A stretch of 61,170 nucleotides of DNA, taken from positions 1 to 61,170 of the forward strand of contig NZ_BOLP01000008.1 of the NCBI RefSeq assembly GCF_016861695.1, written 5' to 3'. The DNA is from Levilactobacillus andaensis. Its GTDB lineage: Bacteria; Bacillota; Bacilli; Lactobacillales; Lactobacillaceae. The notes under the pieces are model-generated. The model was not told the origin of the DNA. It was given only the letters and a program-made list of their open reading frames with translations, and ran no database searches. Positions 1-8,897 of the stretch are shown piece by piece. A program made the translations under genes and the position numbers. The stretch's first letter is position 1. Each line of letters starts with the position of its first letter.

Positions 1-1
1 C

Positions 2-24
2 AGAGGTGATATGCCTCTTTTTTT
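2..24 (+). terminator. Terminator of an upstream gene outside the window
   Basis: A 5-bp stem (AGAGG / CCTCT, loop of 7) is followed by a run of seven T including the stem end. It probably ends a gene that lies before the window. Confidence 0.6.
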
Positions 25-34
25 ATGCAAAAAT

Positions 35-62
35 GGTGTCGATGGATTTCTCCATCAACACC
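35..62. other. Short inverted repeat before the truncated dehydrogenase
   Basis: Arms 35-46 and 51-62 pair (GGTGT and GATGGA against TCCATC and ACACC) around a 4-nt loop, with one internal mismatch. No T run follows, so it is not a normal terminator. It may be a leftover operator or hairpin of the gene whose start is missing. Confidence 0.35.
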
Positions 63-117
63 AAATATCATAGAACCCTTTTAGTTTGGCTCATTAGTGG
101 CAACACGGTGGTGACCT

Positions 118-142
118 TCGCCTTACCGGCCGCCAGATATGG
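118..142. repeat. Repeat A fragment (A1), one end only
   Basis: These 25 bases match the end of the complete A copies at 31866 and 45954 (the TCGCCTTACCGG end followed by CCGCCAGATATGG). The match stops abruptly where dehydrogenase coding sequence begins. The ATG at 139 that opens the remaining reading frame lies inside the repeat. Confidence 0.75.
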
Positions 143-576
143 CAAACTGGAATAAGGTCATCGCCATTGACCTGACAGGTGTTGTGCTGACAAACAAGGT
201 TGCCGTGGCCCAGATGGTCAAGCAGGGCAACGGTAGCGTTATCAACATGAGCTCGATTCTGGGCGTAGTCGGCGCAGCTAAGTCGCAGGCCTATTCTGCA
301 GCGAAAGCCGGCGTTGCCAACTATACCAAATCACAAGCAGTCACCTATGCCAAACAGGGGATTCGATTTAACTCGGTCGCTCCGGGCTACGTGGCAACGC
401 CGCTGTTGAAGACCTTACCTAAGGAGGTCACGGACCTCATGGTGGATAAGATGCCAATTGGACGACTGGCCCAACCAGCAGAAATTGCGAACGTGATCGC
501 CTTTGTGGCCAGTGACGAAGCGTCCTTTGTGACTGGAGCGACTATCAATGTAGATGGTGGCTATACCGCACTGTAA
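139..576 (+). pseudogene. Short-chain dehydrogenase/reductase, N-terminus lost
   Basis: The 145-residue frame is the C-terminal part of a classical SDR oxidoreductase. It keeps the catalytic serine region (NMSSILG), the Tyr-x3-Lys pair in YSAAKAG, and the C-terminal FVTGATINVDGGY motif. SDR proteins are normally about 250 residues, so roughly 100 residues are missing, including the whole Gly-rich nucleotide-binding beta-alpha-beta unit. The frame starts inside a fragment of repeat A (118-142), and no Shine-Dalgarno sequence precedes the ATG. I infer a gene decapitated by a repeat-associated rearrangement. A short translated product cannot be excluded but could not bind NAD(P) normally. The original substrate is unknown. 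Confidence 0.85.
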
Positions 577-580
577 AAAA

Positions 581-631
581 CTGCTTAGTTAACAGGTCGT
601 TAGGGCCATTAACTAAGCAGCTTTATTTTTT
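581..631. terminator. Bidirectional terminator
   Basis: A 12-bp stem (CTGCTTAGTTAA / TTAACTAAGCAG) has A residues before it and a T-rich tract after it. It serves the dehydrogenase remnant on the plus strand and ydiF, which converges from the minus strand. Confidence 0.8.
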
Positions 632-2582
632 AATCATCAAAATCTTCCAAGGATAGACTCTTTTCGGTCCATTCTTCTTCGGTTGCGTCGAGGTCGGTGG
701 TGACTGCGGTCAGTTGGGCCTGAAGATCAGCCAGCTTTTCGGCGTCGTTGAAGTTTTCTGGCGAACTCATGGCCGTTTCAATCGTCGACTTTTGCGTTTC
801 GAGGTCACCAAGTTTGGTTTCCAGCGCATCGACTTGCCGACTGAGTTTCCGTTTAGCCTTTTGTTGTTCCTTCTGTTGTTGGTAGTCGACTTGTGTCTGT
901 TTAGGCACGTCGATCGTAGGATTAGCCGCTTCGGCTTCGGCCGCTTCTTTGGCAGCGTAGGCGTCTTGTTCGGCCTTCTTTTCCACGTAGTAGTCGTAGT
1001 CACCCAAGTAGCGTGTCGTGCCGGCAGGGGCTAATTCAACGACTTGCGTGGCAACTTGGTTAATGAAGTACCGGTCATGGGAAACGAACAAGATGGTGCC
1101 GTCGAATTCATTCAATGCGTTTTCCAGGACTTCCCGACTGTCGATATCCAAGTGATTGGTCGGTTCATCCAACATTAAGAAATTGTCGTGGCGCAGAGCC
1201 AATTTCGTCAAGAGTAAGCGCGCCCGTTCACCACCACTTAGGCTGTGAACGCTCTTGTCGACATCGCTACCGGTGAACAGGAAGCTGCCGAGAATGGAAC
1301 GGATGTCGCCCTCGGGTGTTGTGGGATGATCGTCCCAGAGTTCGTGCAGGACGGTCTTCTTCTCGTGCAAGGTCGCTTGATCTTGGTCGTAGTAACCGGT
1401 ATCGACGCCGGTTCCAAAGATGATCTGACCCTGAATGGCGGGGATACGCCCCAGAATGGTTTTTAACAGGGTGGATTTCCCGATACCATTGGGGCCAACG
1501 ATAGCCACGGCCTGGTGTTTCTTGATATCTAGGTTGACCGGTGCACAGAGAATCTGTTGGTCGTACCCAACCGCACCGTTGACCACGTCCAAGACGACGT
1601 TACCACTTTGCCGGTGAGGTCTAAACGTGAAGCGGGCAACCTTTTCGTCACCCTCGGGCTTCGCCATTTTGTCCATTTTCTCAAGCTGTTTCCGCCGGGA
1701 TTGGGCCCGTTTGGTCGTGGAAGCCCGGACGATGTTTTTGTTCACAAAGTCTTCCAGTTTGCCGATCTCGGCTTGTTGCTTGTCGTATTCCTTCCATTCG
1801 CGCCGTAGCCGTTCGGCCTTGGCCTCGATGTAGTGGGAGTAGTTGCCGGGATAGTGCACCAAGCCACCATGGGCCATGTCGTAGACGTCGTTGACTACGT
1901 GATCGAGGAAATACCGGTCATGGGAGACGACGAGGATGGCGCCAGAGTAACCTTGGAGGTAACCTTCCAACCAAGTCAACGTTTCAACGTCCAAATGGTT
2001 CGTGGGTTCGTCGAGGATTAACAAATCGGGCCGTTCCAGCAGCAATTTCGCTAGGGCCAGCTGCGTCCGTTGTCCACCAGAGAGTTCGTTGATGGGCTTG
2101 TCATAATATTCTTCGCCGAACTCAAACCCGTGGAGTACGCCGCGGATCTCGGCTTGATAGCCATACCCGTTCTGGTCGCTAAAGTCTTGTTGGAGTTGGT
2201 CGTAGGTCTTGCTGACCTGCGTAAACTGTTCCTGGTCCGCAATAATCGCGGGATCACTCATTTGCTGCTCTAACTCGTGCATGCGCTGCTCCATTGCCCG
2301 GAGTTTGGCAAAGACGTCGAGCATTTCGTTCCAGACGGTCTTAGATGAGGCGAGGCCGGCATTTTGCGCCTGGTAGCCGATGGTGAGCCCGCGTTTCGTC
2401 GTAATTTGGCCGACGTCCGGCGTCGTTTCGCCAGCAATCATTTTAAGTAGGGTGGACTTGCCGGCACCGTTGCGGCCCACCAGCGCCACCCGTCCGTGTT
2501 CGGGAACGTCAAGGCTGACGTTTTCAAAGAGCACGGTCGCACCAAAGCGGCGCGTGACTTGTTGAACTTGTAAAAGAATCAC
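630..2582 (-). CDS. ydiF: ABC-F family ATPase (YdiF-like)
   Basis: This 650-residue protein has two ABC ATPase domains in tandem and no membrane segment, the hallmark of ABC-F proteins, which act on the ribosome. Domain 1 shows Walker A GRNGAGKS (about residue 36), the signature LSGGQ, and LDEPTNHLD. Domain 2 shows GPNGIGKS (about 365), LSGGE and a second LDEPTNHLD. A charged linker between them and a C-terminal coiled coil (about 560-645) complete the family layout. The start is GTG with GGAGGT nine bases upstream. Divergent pairing with rex matches the Bacillus ydiF-rex neighbourhood, which is why I use this name. The precise ribosomal role is not known from sequence. Confidence 0.88.
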   Translation of the reverse strand: MILLQVQQVTRRFGATVLFENVSLDVPEHGRVALVGRNGAGKSTLLKMIAGETTPDVGQITTKRGLTIGYQAQNAGLASSKTVWNEMLDVFAKLRAMEQRMHELEQQMSDPAIIADQEQFTQVSKTYDQLQQDFSDQNGYGYQAEIRGVLHGFEFGEEYYDKPINELSGGQRTQLALAKLLLERPDLLILDEPTNHLDVETLTWLEGYLQGYSGAILVVSHDRYFLDHVVNDVYDMAHGGLVHYPGNYSHYIEAKAERLRREWKEYDKQQAEIGKLEDFVNKNIVRASTTKRAQSRRKQLEKMDKMAKPEGDEKVARFTFRPHRQSGNVVLDVVNGAVGYDQQILCAPVNLDIKKHQAVAIVGPNGIGKSTLLKTILGRIPAIQGQIIFGTGVDTGYYDQDQATLHEKKTVLHELWDDHPTTPEGDIRSILGSFLFTGSDVDKSVHSLSGGERARLLLTKLALRHDNFLMLDEPTNHLDIDSREVLENALNEFDGTILFVSHDRYFINQVATQVVELAPAGTTRYLGDYDYYVEKKAEQDAYAAKEAAEAEAANPTIDVPKQTQVDYQQQKEQQKAKRKLSRQVDALETKLGDLETQKSTIETAMSSPENFNDAEKLADLQAQLTAVTTDLDATEEEWTEKSLSLEDFDD

Positions 2583-2669
2583 GGTAAATGGACCTCCTTT
2601 TTGTTTTTCGCATAGGTTGATAGTTCTTATTCTAGCATATTTACCGGATAGACCGAAATATAGAAAGAA

Positions 2670-2721
2670 TTGTGAAAAATATTTGCAATTTCTTTCACAA
2701 GACGGGCGGTTATGCTATAAT
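2670..2721 (+). promoter_or_regulatory. rex promoter with Rex-like operator halves
   Basis: A -10 hexamer TATAAT lies at 2716-2721. Upstream, TTGTGA (2670-2675) and TCACAA (2695-2700) are exact Rex-type half sites, but they are 19 bases apart instead of the usual 6. The right half overlaps the -35 region. A further TTTCACAA lies at about 2737-2744. Autoregulation by NADH-sensing Rex is plausible; the spacing is atypical. Confidence 0.5.
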
Positions 2722-2819
2722 CTGTAAGAAAGCAAATTTCACAATCAAAAAGCTATTTAGGGAAAGTGTCACCGTCGGTTGGCGATGACCAGTATTTATT
2801 GATTAGGAGGTCTCATGTT

Positions 2820-3455
2820 TTGACAGATCAAAAGATTCCTCGCGCCACAGCTAAACGGCTCCCCATCTACTACCGTTATCTAAACATTTTGCTGGACGCG
2901 GACAAAACTCGTGTGTCCTCGACGGAACTTTCTGAAGCCGTTAAGGTTGATTCAGCAACCATTCGTCGAGATTTTTCTTACTTTGGGGCCCTCGGTAAAC
3001 GGGGCTACGGGTATGACGTTGAAAGCCTCATCAAGTTCTTCAAGAAGATTTTAAATCAGGACCGTTTGACTAACGTGGCCTTGATCGGGGTCGGGAACTT
3101 GGGCCATGCGCTCTTGAACTTTAATTTTCACCAAGACGGTAACGTTCGGATCAGTGCGGCCTTTGATGTCAGCAAGGATATGGCCAACACGATTCAAAGC
3201 GGGGTGCCGATTTATCCAATGACCGACTTGCGGACGCAGTTGGAAGAACAACAGATTCAGATCGCCATTTTGACGGTCCCATCTGACGTTGCCCAATCTG
3301 TGACGGAAGAAGTTGTTGCCGGCGGCGTGAAGGGAATTCTGAACTTCACCCCACTGCGGATCACGGTGCCCAAGGATGTTCGGGTGCAAAACGTGGACTT
3401 GACCAACGAGCTCCAAACGTTGATCTACTTCTTGGAACACTACAATAAAGACTAA
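2820..3455 (+). CDS. rex: Redox-sensing transcriptional repressor Rex
   Basis: Rex senses the NADH/NAD+ ratio and represses fermentation and redox genes. The protein is 211 residues: an N-terminal winged helix (about 1-80, with the recognition region [11 protein letters not shown]) and a Rossmann fold (GVGNLGHAL at about 90) that binds NADH. Start choice: AGGAGG at 2805-2810 sits nine bases before the TTG at 2820, whereas an upstream GTG at 2766 lacks a ribosome site. A three-codon frame ATG-TTT-TGA (2815-2823) overlaps this start. The promoter region carries Rex-type half sites. A hairpin terminator follows. Confidence 0.95.
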   Translation: MTDQKIPRATAKRLPIYYRYLNILLDADKTRVSSTELSEAVKVDSATIRRDFSYFGALGKRGYGYDVESLIKFFKKILNQDRLTNVALIGVGNLGHALLNFNFHQDGNVRISAAFDVSKDMANTIQSGVPIYPMTDLRTQLEEQQIQIAILTVPSDVAQSVTEEVVAGGVKGILNFTPLRITVPKDVRVQNVDLTNELQTLIYFLEHYNKD

Positions 3456-3508
3456 TCACGATTCGTGATGAAAGACACCTGCTTGGTTTAGTCCGAGGGG
3501 TGTTTTTT
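3455..3508 (+). terminator. Terminator after rex
   Basis: A perfect small hairpin (ATCACG / CGTGAT, 3455-3469) is followed by the terminator proper, with the ACACC / GGTGT stem at 3475-3503 and six T. Confidence 0.75.
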
Positions 3509-3612
3509 GTTTGGTGTAAAGTCTGGTTCGGTCGGTGGATGTTCTAACGATTGACAATGATTGGCGCGCAATGATAATCTCATATTAACTAAAAAAATCG
3601 GAGGGGTGCTGG

Positions 3613-3729
3613 ATGTCGGTCGTTCAATAGGTGTTACGCAGGAAGCTGAAAAGTGGGCAAGTGCCTGCCAATTTTAGTGTACCCGCAGCGCTTGAACGAG
3701 AACTGACATCTGCGCTCATACAGGATTGA
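3613..3729 (+). pseudogene. Small gene with in-frame TAG at codon 6
   Basis: A Shine-Dalgarno-like GGAGGGG precedes the ATG at 3613. The frame runs five codons (MSVVQ), meets TAG at 3628-3630, then stays open from GTG (3631) to TGA (3727-3729). The downstream part reads VLRRKLKSGQVPANFSVPAA and continues LERELTSALIQD. A proper terminator hairpin follows eight bases later. I do not recognise the product. It looks like a short gene of about 38 codons broken by a nonsense mutation, or the end of a decayed larger gene. Confidence 0.4.
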
Positions 3730-3736
3730 TTTCAGG

Positions 3737-3762
3737 GGTGCAGTCTTAACTGTGCCTTTTTT
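3737..3762 (+). terminator. Terminator after the broken small gene
   Basis: GGTGCAGT / ACTGTGCC pairs over eight positions including two G-T wobbles, with loop CTTA and then six T. An upstream GTG start for rsgA would fall inside this hairpin, which argues against that start. Confidence 0.65.
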
Positions 3763-3847
3763 CATCCAAACTATTAATAGAGTGGTCACAGTTATTTTTC
3801 GTTACCTGCCTTTCGGGTACCACCGTTTGCGAAAGGAATTATCGAAA

Positions 3848-4921
3848 TTGAAAATTGACTTAACCCAATACGGCTGTACTGAACAACTGGAACAACTCGC
3901 CGCAGCGGACCCTGCCTTTGAGTTGGCTCGTGTGACCGAACAACACCGGGAAACTTACCAAGTTATGAGTGAGATTGGGCCGTTACCAGCAGGGATAATA
4001 GGTAAGCTCCGTCATGAGCTGACCGTGGCAACTGATTTTCCAACGGTCGGTGACTGGGTGCTGATCAAGATTGCCCCTGATCGGCAGCTCGCTCTGATTC
4101 AACGCGTTTTACCGCGGCACAGTGTGCTGGAGCGAGCGGCAGTGGGCAAGACCGGCGCCGGTCAGCTCATTGCAGCCAACGTCGATACCATTTTCATCTG
4201 TATGTCGCTCAATGCGAATTTTAATGCTCACCGGGTCGAACGCTACCTGACCATGGCGTGGGACAGTGGGGCGGTGCCGGTCGTGGTGTTGACCAAGGCC
4301 GATTTGTGCGCCGATGTCGCCGCCAAGCTGGAGAAACTGGCCGACGTGACGATGGGGGTGGACGTCATCACTTGTTCCGCACAGACGGGTGCCGGCGTTG
4401 ACGCGCTCAAAGCTTATATGACTGGCAACCGGACCGTTTCCTTCATTGGGTCGTCTGGGGTTGGCAAGTCGACACTGATCAATGGCTTGTTGGGCAGCGA
4501 CGTTCTGGTTACCAAAGCCATTCGTGGGGATGATGATAAGGGCCGCCACACAACGACATCACGAGAACTTTTACGGCTACCAACTGGGGGCGTGGTGATC
4601 GACACGCCGGGGATGCGTGAGCTGCAGGTCCAAGGCGGCGACCTGGCCAAGGCCTTTGCGGACATTACCACGCTCGCTAGCCAGTGTAAATTTCGGAACT
4701 GTACCCACCAAACGGAGCCGGGCTGCGCCGTCCAAGCGGCCATCGCGACGGGGGAGTTGGATGCAAGTCGTCTGGCGAGCTATCGTAAACTCCAACTCGA
4801 ACTCAGTTACAGCGATATGAGCGCTCGTGAACGGGAGAACGCCAAAATTCAGCGCTTCTTTGGGAGCAAGAAGGAAATGAAGCGAACCATGGAACACGTC
4901 CAGAAAATTCGCCGGCGGTAG
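3848..4921 (+). CDS. rsgA: Ribosome small-subunit-dependent GTPase A (RsgA-type)
   Basis: RsgA is a circularly permuted GTPase that helps late 30S subunit assembly. The G motifs come in permuted order: G4 (TKADL), G1 P-loop (GSSGVGKS), then G3 (DTPGMREL). An N-terminal OB-like region and a C-terminal zinc knuckle (CKFRNCTHQTEPGC, C-x4-C-x-H-x5-C) flank the domain. I place the start at TTG 3848 (AGGA at 3834-3837, then KIDLTQYGCT, the usual N-terminus). The longer frame from GTG 3752 overlaps a terminator. This gives about 357 residues. Many lactobacilli carry two RsgA paralogues and the house-keeping copy is usually beside the stp-pknB genes, so this may be the second copy. Confidence 0.88.
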   Translation: MKIDLTQYGCTEQLEQLAAADPAFELARVTEQHRETYQVMSEIGPLPAGIIGKLRHELTVATDFPTVGDWVLIKIAPDRQLALIQRVLPRHSVLERAAVGKTGAGQLIAANVDTIFICMSLNANFNAHRVERYLTMAWDSGAVPVVVLTKADLCADVAAKLEKLADVTMGVDVITCSAQTGAGVDALKAYMTGNRTVSFIGSSGVGKSTLINGLLGSDVLVTKAIRGDDDKGRHTTTSRELLRLPTGGVVIDTPGMRELQVQGGDLAKAFADITTLASQCKFRNCTHQTEPGCAVQAAIATGELDASRLASYRKLQLELSYSDMSARERENAKIQRFFGSKKEMKRTMEHVQKIRRR

Positions 4922-4984
4922 TTAGGTTGCTAATGAAAACAAACTCTGGCAGTTGAGTATCAATCAAATGAATGACTAATCAGT

Positions 4985-5034
4985 TCGTCCCATTCCAACT
5001 AGTGGCTTATTAGTTGAAATGGGACGATTTTTTT
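4985..5034 (+). terminator. Terminator after rsgA
   Basis: A long stem (TCGTCCCATTCCAACTA against TAGTTGAAATGGGACGA, one wobble) with loop GTGGCTTAT at its centre is followed by a run of seven T. Confidence 0.85.
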
Positions 5035-5109
5035 GGAATATATTTGGGCGATATCAATCGTACGGCGGATGATCTAACTGAAAGGGTAGCCGGCGATTCA
5101 CTAGCAGTT

Positions 5110-5229
5110 GTGTCAGAGAGCAGTCTAAGCGAGAGGTGGTCGGTAATGCAGCCAGCTGCCGAGTGAGAGGACCGATTCTCAGTCCGAAGCGGCCCCACAG
5201 CAGGCAGAATCTCTAGCAGACGCAGTGCG
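5110..5229 (-). repeat. Repeat B, degenerate short copy (B7)
   Basis: Read on the minus strand, it starts CCGCACTGCGTCTGC and continues GATTCTGCCTGCTGTGGGG, like the intact B copies. It keeps one paired inner element (GGAC / GTCC type), then passes to a poorly conserved right part. The large inner hairpins are absent. The rest of the 4922-5417 gap holds only the rsgA terminator and the groES promoter. Confidence 0.55.
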
Positions 5230-5315
5230 GCAAGGTTTAACAATTCGGAATTTACCGCGAACCTATGGCGCCCAACCCCTCAGCGAGTCATGACCGAAAT
5301 AGTTTGTCAAATTCC

Positions 5316-5344
5316 TTGATTTTTAAAAGGAAAAACCATATATT
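5316..5344 (+). promoter_or_regulatory. groES promoter
   Basis: TTGATT (5316-5321) and TATATT (5339-5344) are separated by 17 bases. The CIRCE operator begins just downstream, about where transcription should start. Confidence 0.65.
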
Positions 5345-5355
5345 AGATATTGTGA

Positions 5356-5382
5356 TTAGCACTTATGTTAGCCAAGTGCTAA
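5356..5382 (+). promoter_or_regulatory. CIRCE operator (HrcA site)
   Basis: Nine-base arms TTAGCACTT and AAGTGCTAA surround a nine-base spacer, the classic CIRCE geometry. The ninth arm position differs from the consensus C/G on both arms symmetrically (T/A). A further right-arm-like AGTGCTAA follows at 5384-5391. Confidence 0.93.
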
Positions 5383-5417
5383 CAGTGCTAAAAAGTAAGT
5401 TTATTGGAGGGATTCAA

Positions 5418-5702
5418 GTGTTAAAACCATTAGGAGACCGCGTCATTTTAGATCAACCAGAAGAAGAAGAAACCACGGTTGGCGGCATTGTTTTAGCAAG
5501 TAATGCCCAAGAAAAGCCTTCAACGGCCAATGTCGTTGCAGTTAGCGATGGTCGTGTGTTAGACAATGGCGACAAGGTAGCCCCAACTGTTAAGGTTGGT
5601 GACAAGGTATTGTTTGATAAGTATGCCGGTACTGAAGTTAAGTACGATGGTAAGACGTATCTTGTTTTACACGAAAAGGATTTAGTCGCAGTTATTGACT
5701 AG
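5418..5702 (+). CDS. groS: Co-chaperonin GroES
   Basis: GroES caps the GroEL folding chamber in the cytoplasm. The 94-residue protein starts (V)[10 protein letters not shown] and carries the mobile-loop region [19 protein letters not shown], as expected for the family. The start is GTG at 5418, seven bases after GGAGG. A longer frame opening at 5265 would run through the promoter and CIRCE and is rejected. It forms an operon with groEL 58 bases downstream. Control is by HrcA through the CIRCE element. Confidence 0.97.
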   Translation: MLKPLGDRVILDQPEEEETTVGGIVLASNAQEKPSTANVVAVSDGRVLDNGDKVAPTVKVGDKVLFDKYAGTEVKYDGKTYLVLHEKDLVAVID

Positions 5703-5757
5703 TGACTTTCCCACTAATACGATTGAATATAAAAATTTTAGTATGAGGTGAATTTAA

Positions 5758-7386
<1,629 letters not shown>

Positions 7387-7423
7387 AACGTAAACGTTAG
7401 CGATTCTGGCTAATGTAAATAAA

Positions 7424-7462
7424 AGAAGCCAGCTGGTAAGCAATTACCGGTTGGCTTCTTTG
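7424..7462 (+). terminator. Terminator after groEL
   Basis: Arms AAGAAGCCAGCTGGTAA and TTACCGGTTGGCTTCTT pair almost completely around GCAA. It is A-rich before and T-rich after, so it can also serve the convergent minus-strand acetyltransferase gene. Confidence 0.8.
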
Positions 7463-7470
7463 TTGTCTAT

Positions 7471-8349
7471 TTAGTCAGAACCGAAGTCCACATTCGAATC
7501 AGAATCTTCATCTTTCAACTCGCTGGCTTTAACCAGCATGTCGAAGTCTGTACTGCCAGGATTAAATGGTTTGAGCTCACCAGCGGCAGCTAGACTGCCG
7601 ACCTTATCAATGAACGTTTCGATATCATCATCGGGCATTACACCGTGGAAATCACCGAACCCGTACTGCCACCATTTCAGATTCATTAATTGTTCAATGA
7701 CTGAACTGGAAAAGCGGAACTTGAGAATTCGCGCGGGAACACCACCAACTACCGCATAGGGGGGAACGTCCTTAGTGACAACGGCGCCGCCAGCAATTAC
7801 GGCACCATCGCCCACTGTGATTCCTGTGGGGGCAAAGCGCACGTCCTGGCCCACCCAGACATCGTTACCGATGATGACTGGGCTTCCGTTGGGAATGGGA
7901 TTAGGCACGCGTTCGAAGGTGTTGGCGGTGTCTGCCAAGTAATCGTTGAAGGCATCTACTGAGCGACTGTACGTTAGCATTGATGTGGTGAATCGTGTGG
8001 TTGGGTGGCTACCTTGCATCCGGTTGACGTTCTTGGCAATCGAGGAGTAACGGCCAATGATGGTGTTTACCGGTAGAACACTGTTAGTAGAGCTGAATGC
8101 GCCCATGCTGAAAAACTGTTGGCCGGTCAGAAAGATACTGTAGGCCTCAGCCTGGAGCGTACCTGGAACACGAATCATTTGGCCAATTGGAATTCGTGAT
8201 TGGACGACTCTGCGTGGCTGCGTATAGATGTGTCGTTGCGTTAGGAGCTGGTCGAGCTCGTTTGTGTAAGGTAAGAGTTGGTTCGTATGTGAGCGGGTGG
8301 CCACCAAGTTATCTTGGAAGAAAGTAACCCCGTTGATTGTGGTTGACAT
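7471..8349 (-). CDS. CatB/Vat-type hexapeptide-repeat acetyltransferase
   Basis: The 292-residue protein has a left-handed beta-helix acyltransferase core. Hexapeptide motifs run through [15 protein letters not shown] and [15 protein letters not shown], then [20 protein letters not shown], the ending typical of xenobiotic and sugar O-acetyltransferases. An active-site-like His lies in QGSHPTTRF (about residue 118). Unusual parts are an N-terminal extension of about 80 residues and a C-terminal acidic tail ([13 protein letters not shown]). ATG 8349 is preferred over GTG 8358 because the GGGGAG ribosome site then sits at proper distance. The acceptor substrate is unknown; resistance is possible but not implied. 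Confidence 0.75.
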   Translation of the reverse strand: MSTTINGVTFFQDNLVATRSHTNQLLPYTNELDQLLTQRHIYTQPRRVVQSRIPIGQMIRVPGTLQAEAYSIFLTGQQFFSMGAFSSTNSVLPVNTIIGRYSSIAKNVNRMQGSHPTTRFTTSMLTYSRSVDAFNDYLADTANTFERVPNPIPNGSPVIIGNDVWVGQDVRFAPTGITVGDGAVIAGGAVVTKDVPPYAVVGGVPARILKFRFSSSVIEQLMNLKWWQYGFGDFHGVMPDDDIETFIDKVGSLAAAGELKPFNPGSTDFDMLVKASELKDEDSDSNVDFGSD

Positions 8350-8435
8350 AACTTTCACTCCCCATTTTTTCTTATTTCAGACTATACATTAATAGTATAA
8401 ATCACCTGCTCGATGTTAGGTACTAGTGTTTAATC

Positions 8436-8462
8436 TTTTTGCCGGGTGACTAGCGGCAAAAA
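8436..8462. terminator. Symmetric hairpin, possible bidirectional terminator
   Basis: TTTTTGCCG and CGGCAAAAA form a 9-bp perfect stem with a 9-base loop. No intact gene ends directly here, so it probably marks the end of a lost gene. Confidence 0.45.
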
Positions 8463-8630
8463 TAATTGTTTTGAGAGCTAGTATAGCTGGTGTGTGGGCA
8501 ATTAGAAGCGTTCCGGGTGATTTGTTAACGCTCAAAACAGAGTTGATTTGATCATGGTTTGTAAATGAGTTTAAATGGGGAAGTTTTACTGATTCATCGA
8601 AGCGGCTGTTAAGCAATATGGGGGAGACTC

Positions 8631-8706
8631 ATGGAAAAAGAAAGCGCAACCAACACTGACTGGCTAGGTAGCAACAGAACTATTTGAAAATCAAGGCTTT
8701 ATTTAG
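8631..8706 (+). pseudogene. Remnant of a TetR-type regulator N-terminus
   Basis: A ribosome-site-like GGGGAG precedes ATG 8631. The frame gives MEKESATNTDWL; after a one-base shift the sequence reads VATELFENQGFI (8668-8703) and then a stop. That segment strongly resembles the first helix of TetR-family repressors. No further homologous sequence is visible. This is inferred to be a decayed regulator gene. The rest of the 8350-8897 gap shows nothing else I can name besides the hairpin at 8436. Confidence 0.4.
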
Positions 8707-8897
8707 CCCAACCTTTGCCGGATAATGGGGAAGTTCGACGTTGACTATTTCGCGGTTGCTAACTGCTGTAATTGTGGTAATGTTTAACTAGTTGTAGTAG
8801 AATTACGTCTGCACTTAAACTTGAATTAAATCAAGCATCTTTTAACGGCGGGCCTCGACCCGTCTTCATTATTTATGGAGATAAGGAGTAACTAGTC

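Noticed and set aside
5265..5417. Longer GroES reading frame starting at 5265
   Set aside because: It would translate the promoter and the CIRCE operator. The GTG at 5418 has GGAGG and matches the normal N-terminus.
8760..8897. A c-di-AMP (ydaO-type) riboswitch before kimA
   Set aside because: The gene is the kind controlled by this riboswitch in Bacillus, but the conserved core elements of the motif are not visible in the short upstream region.
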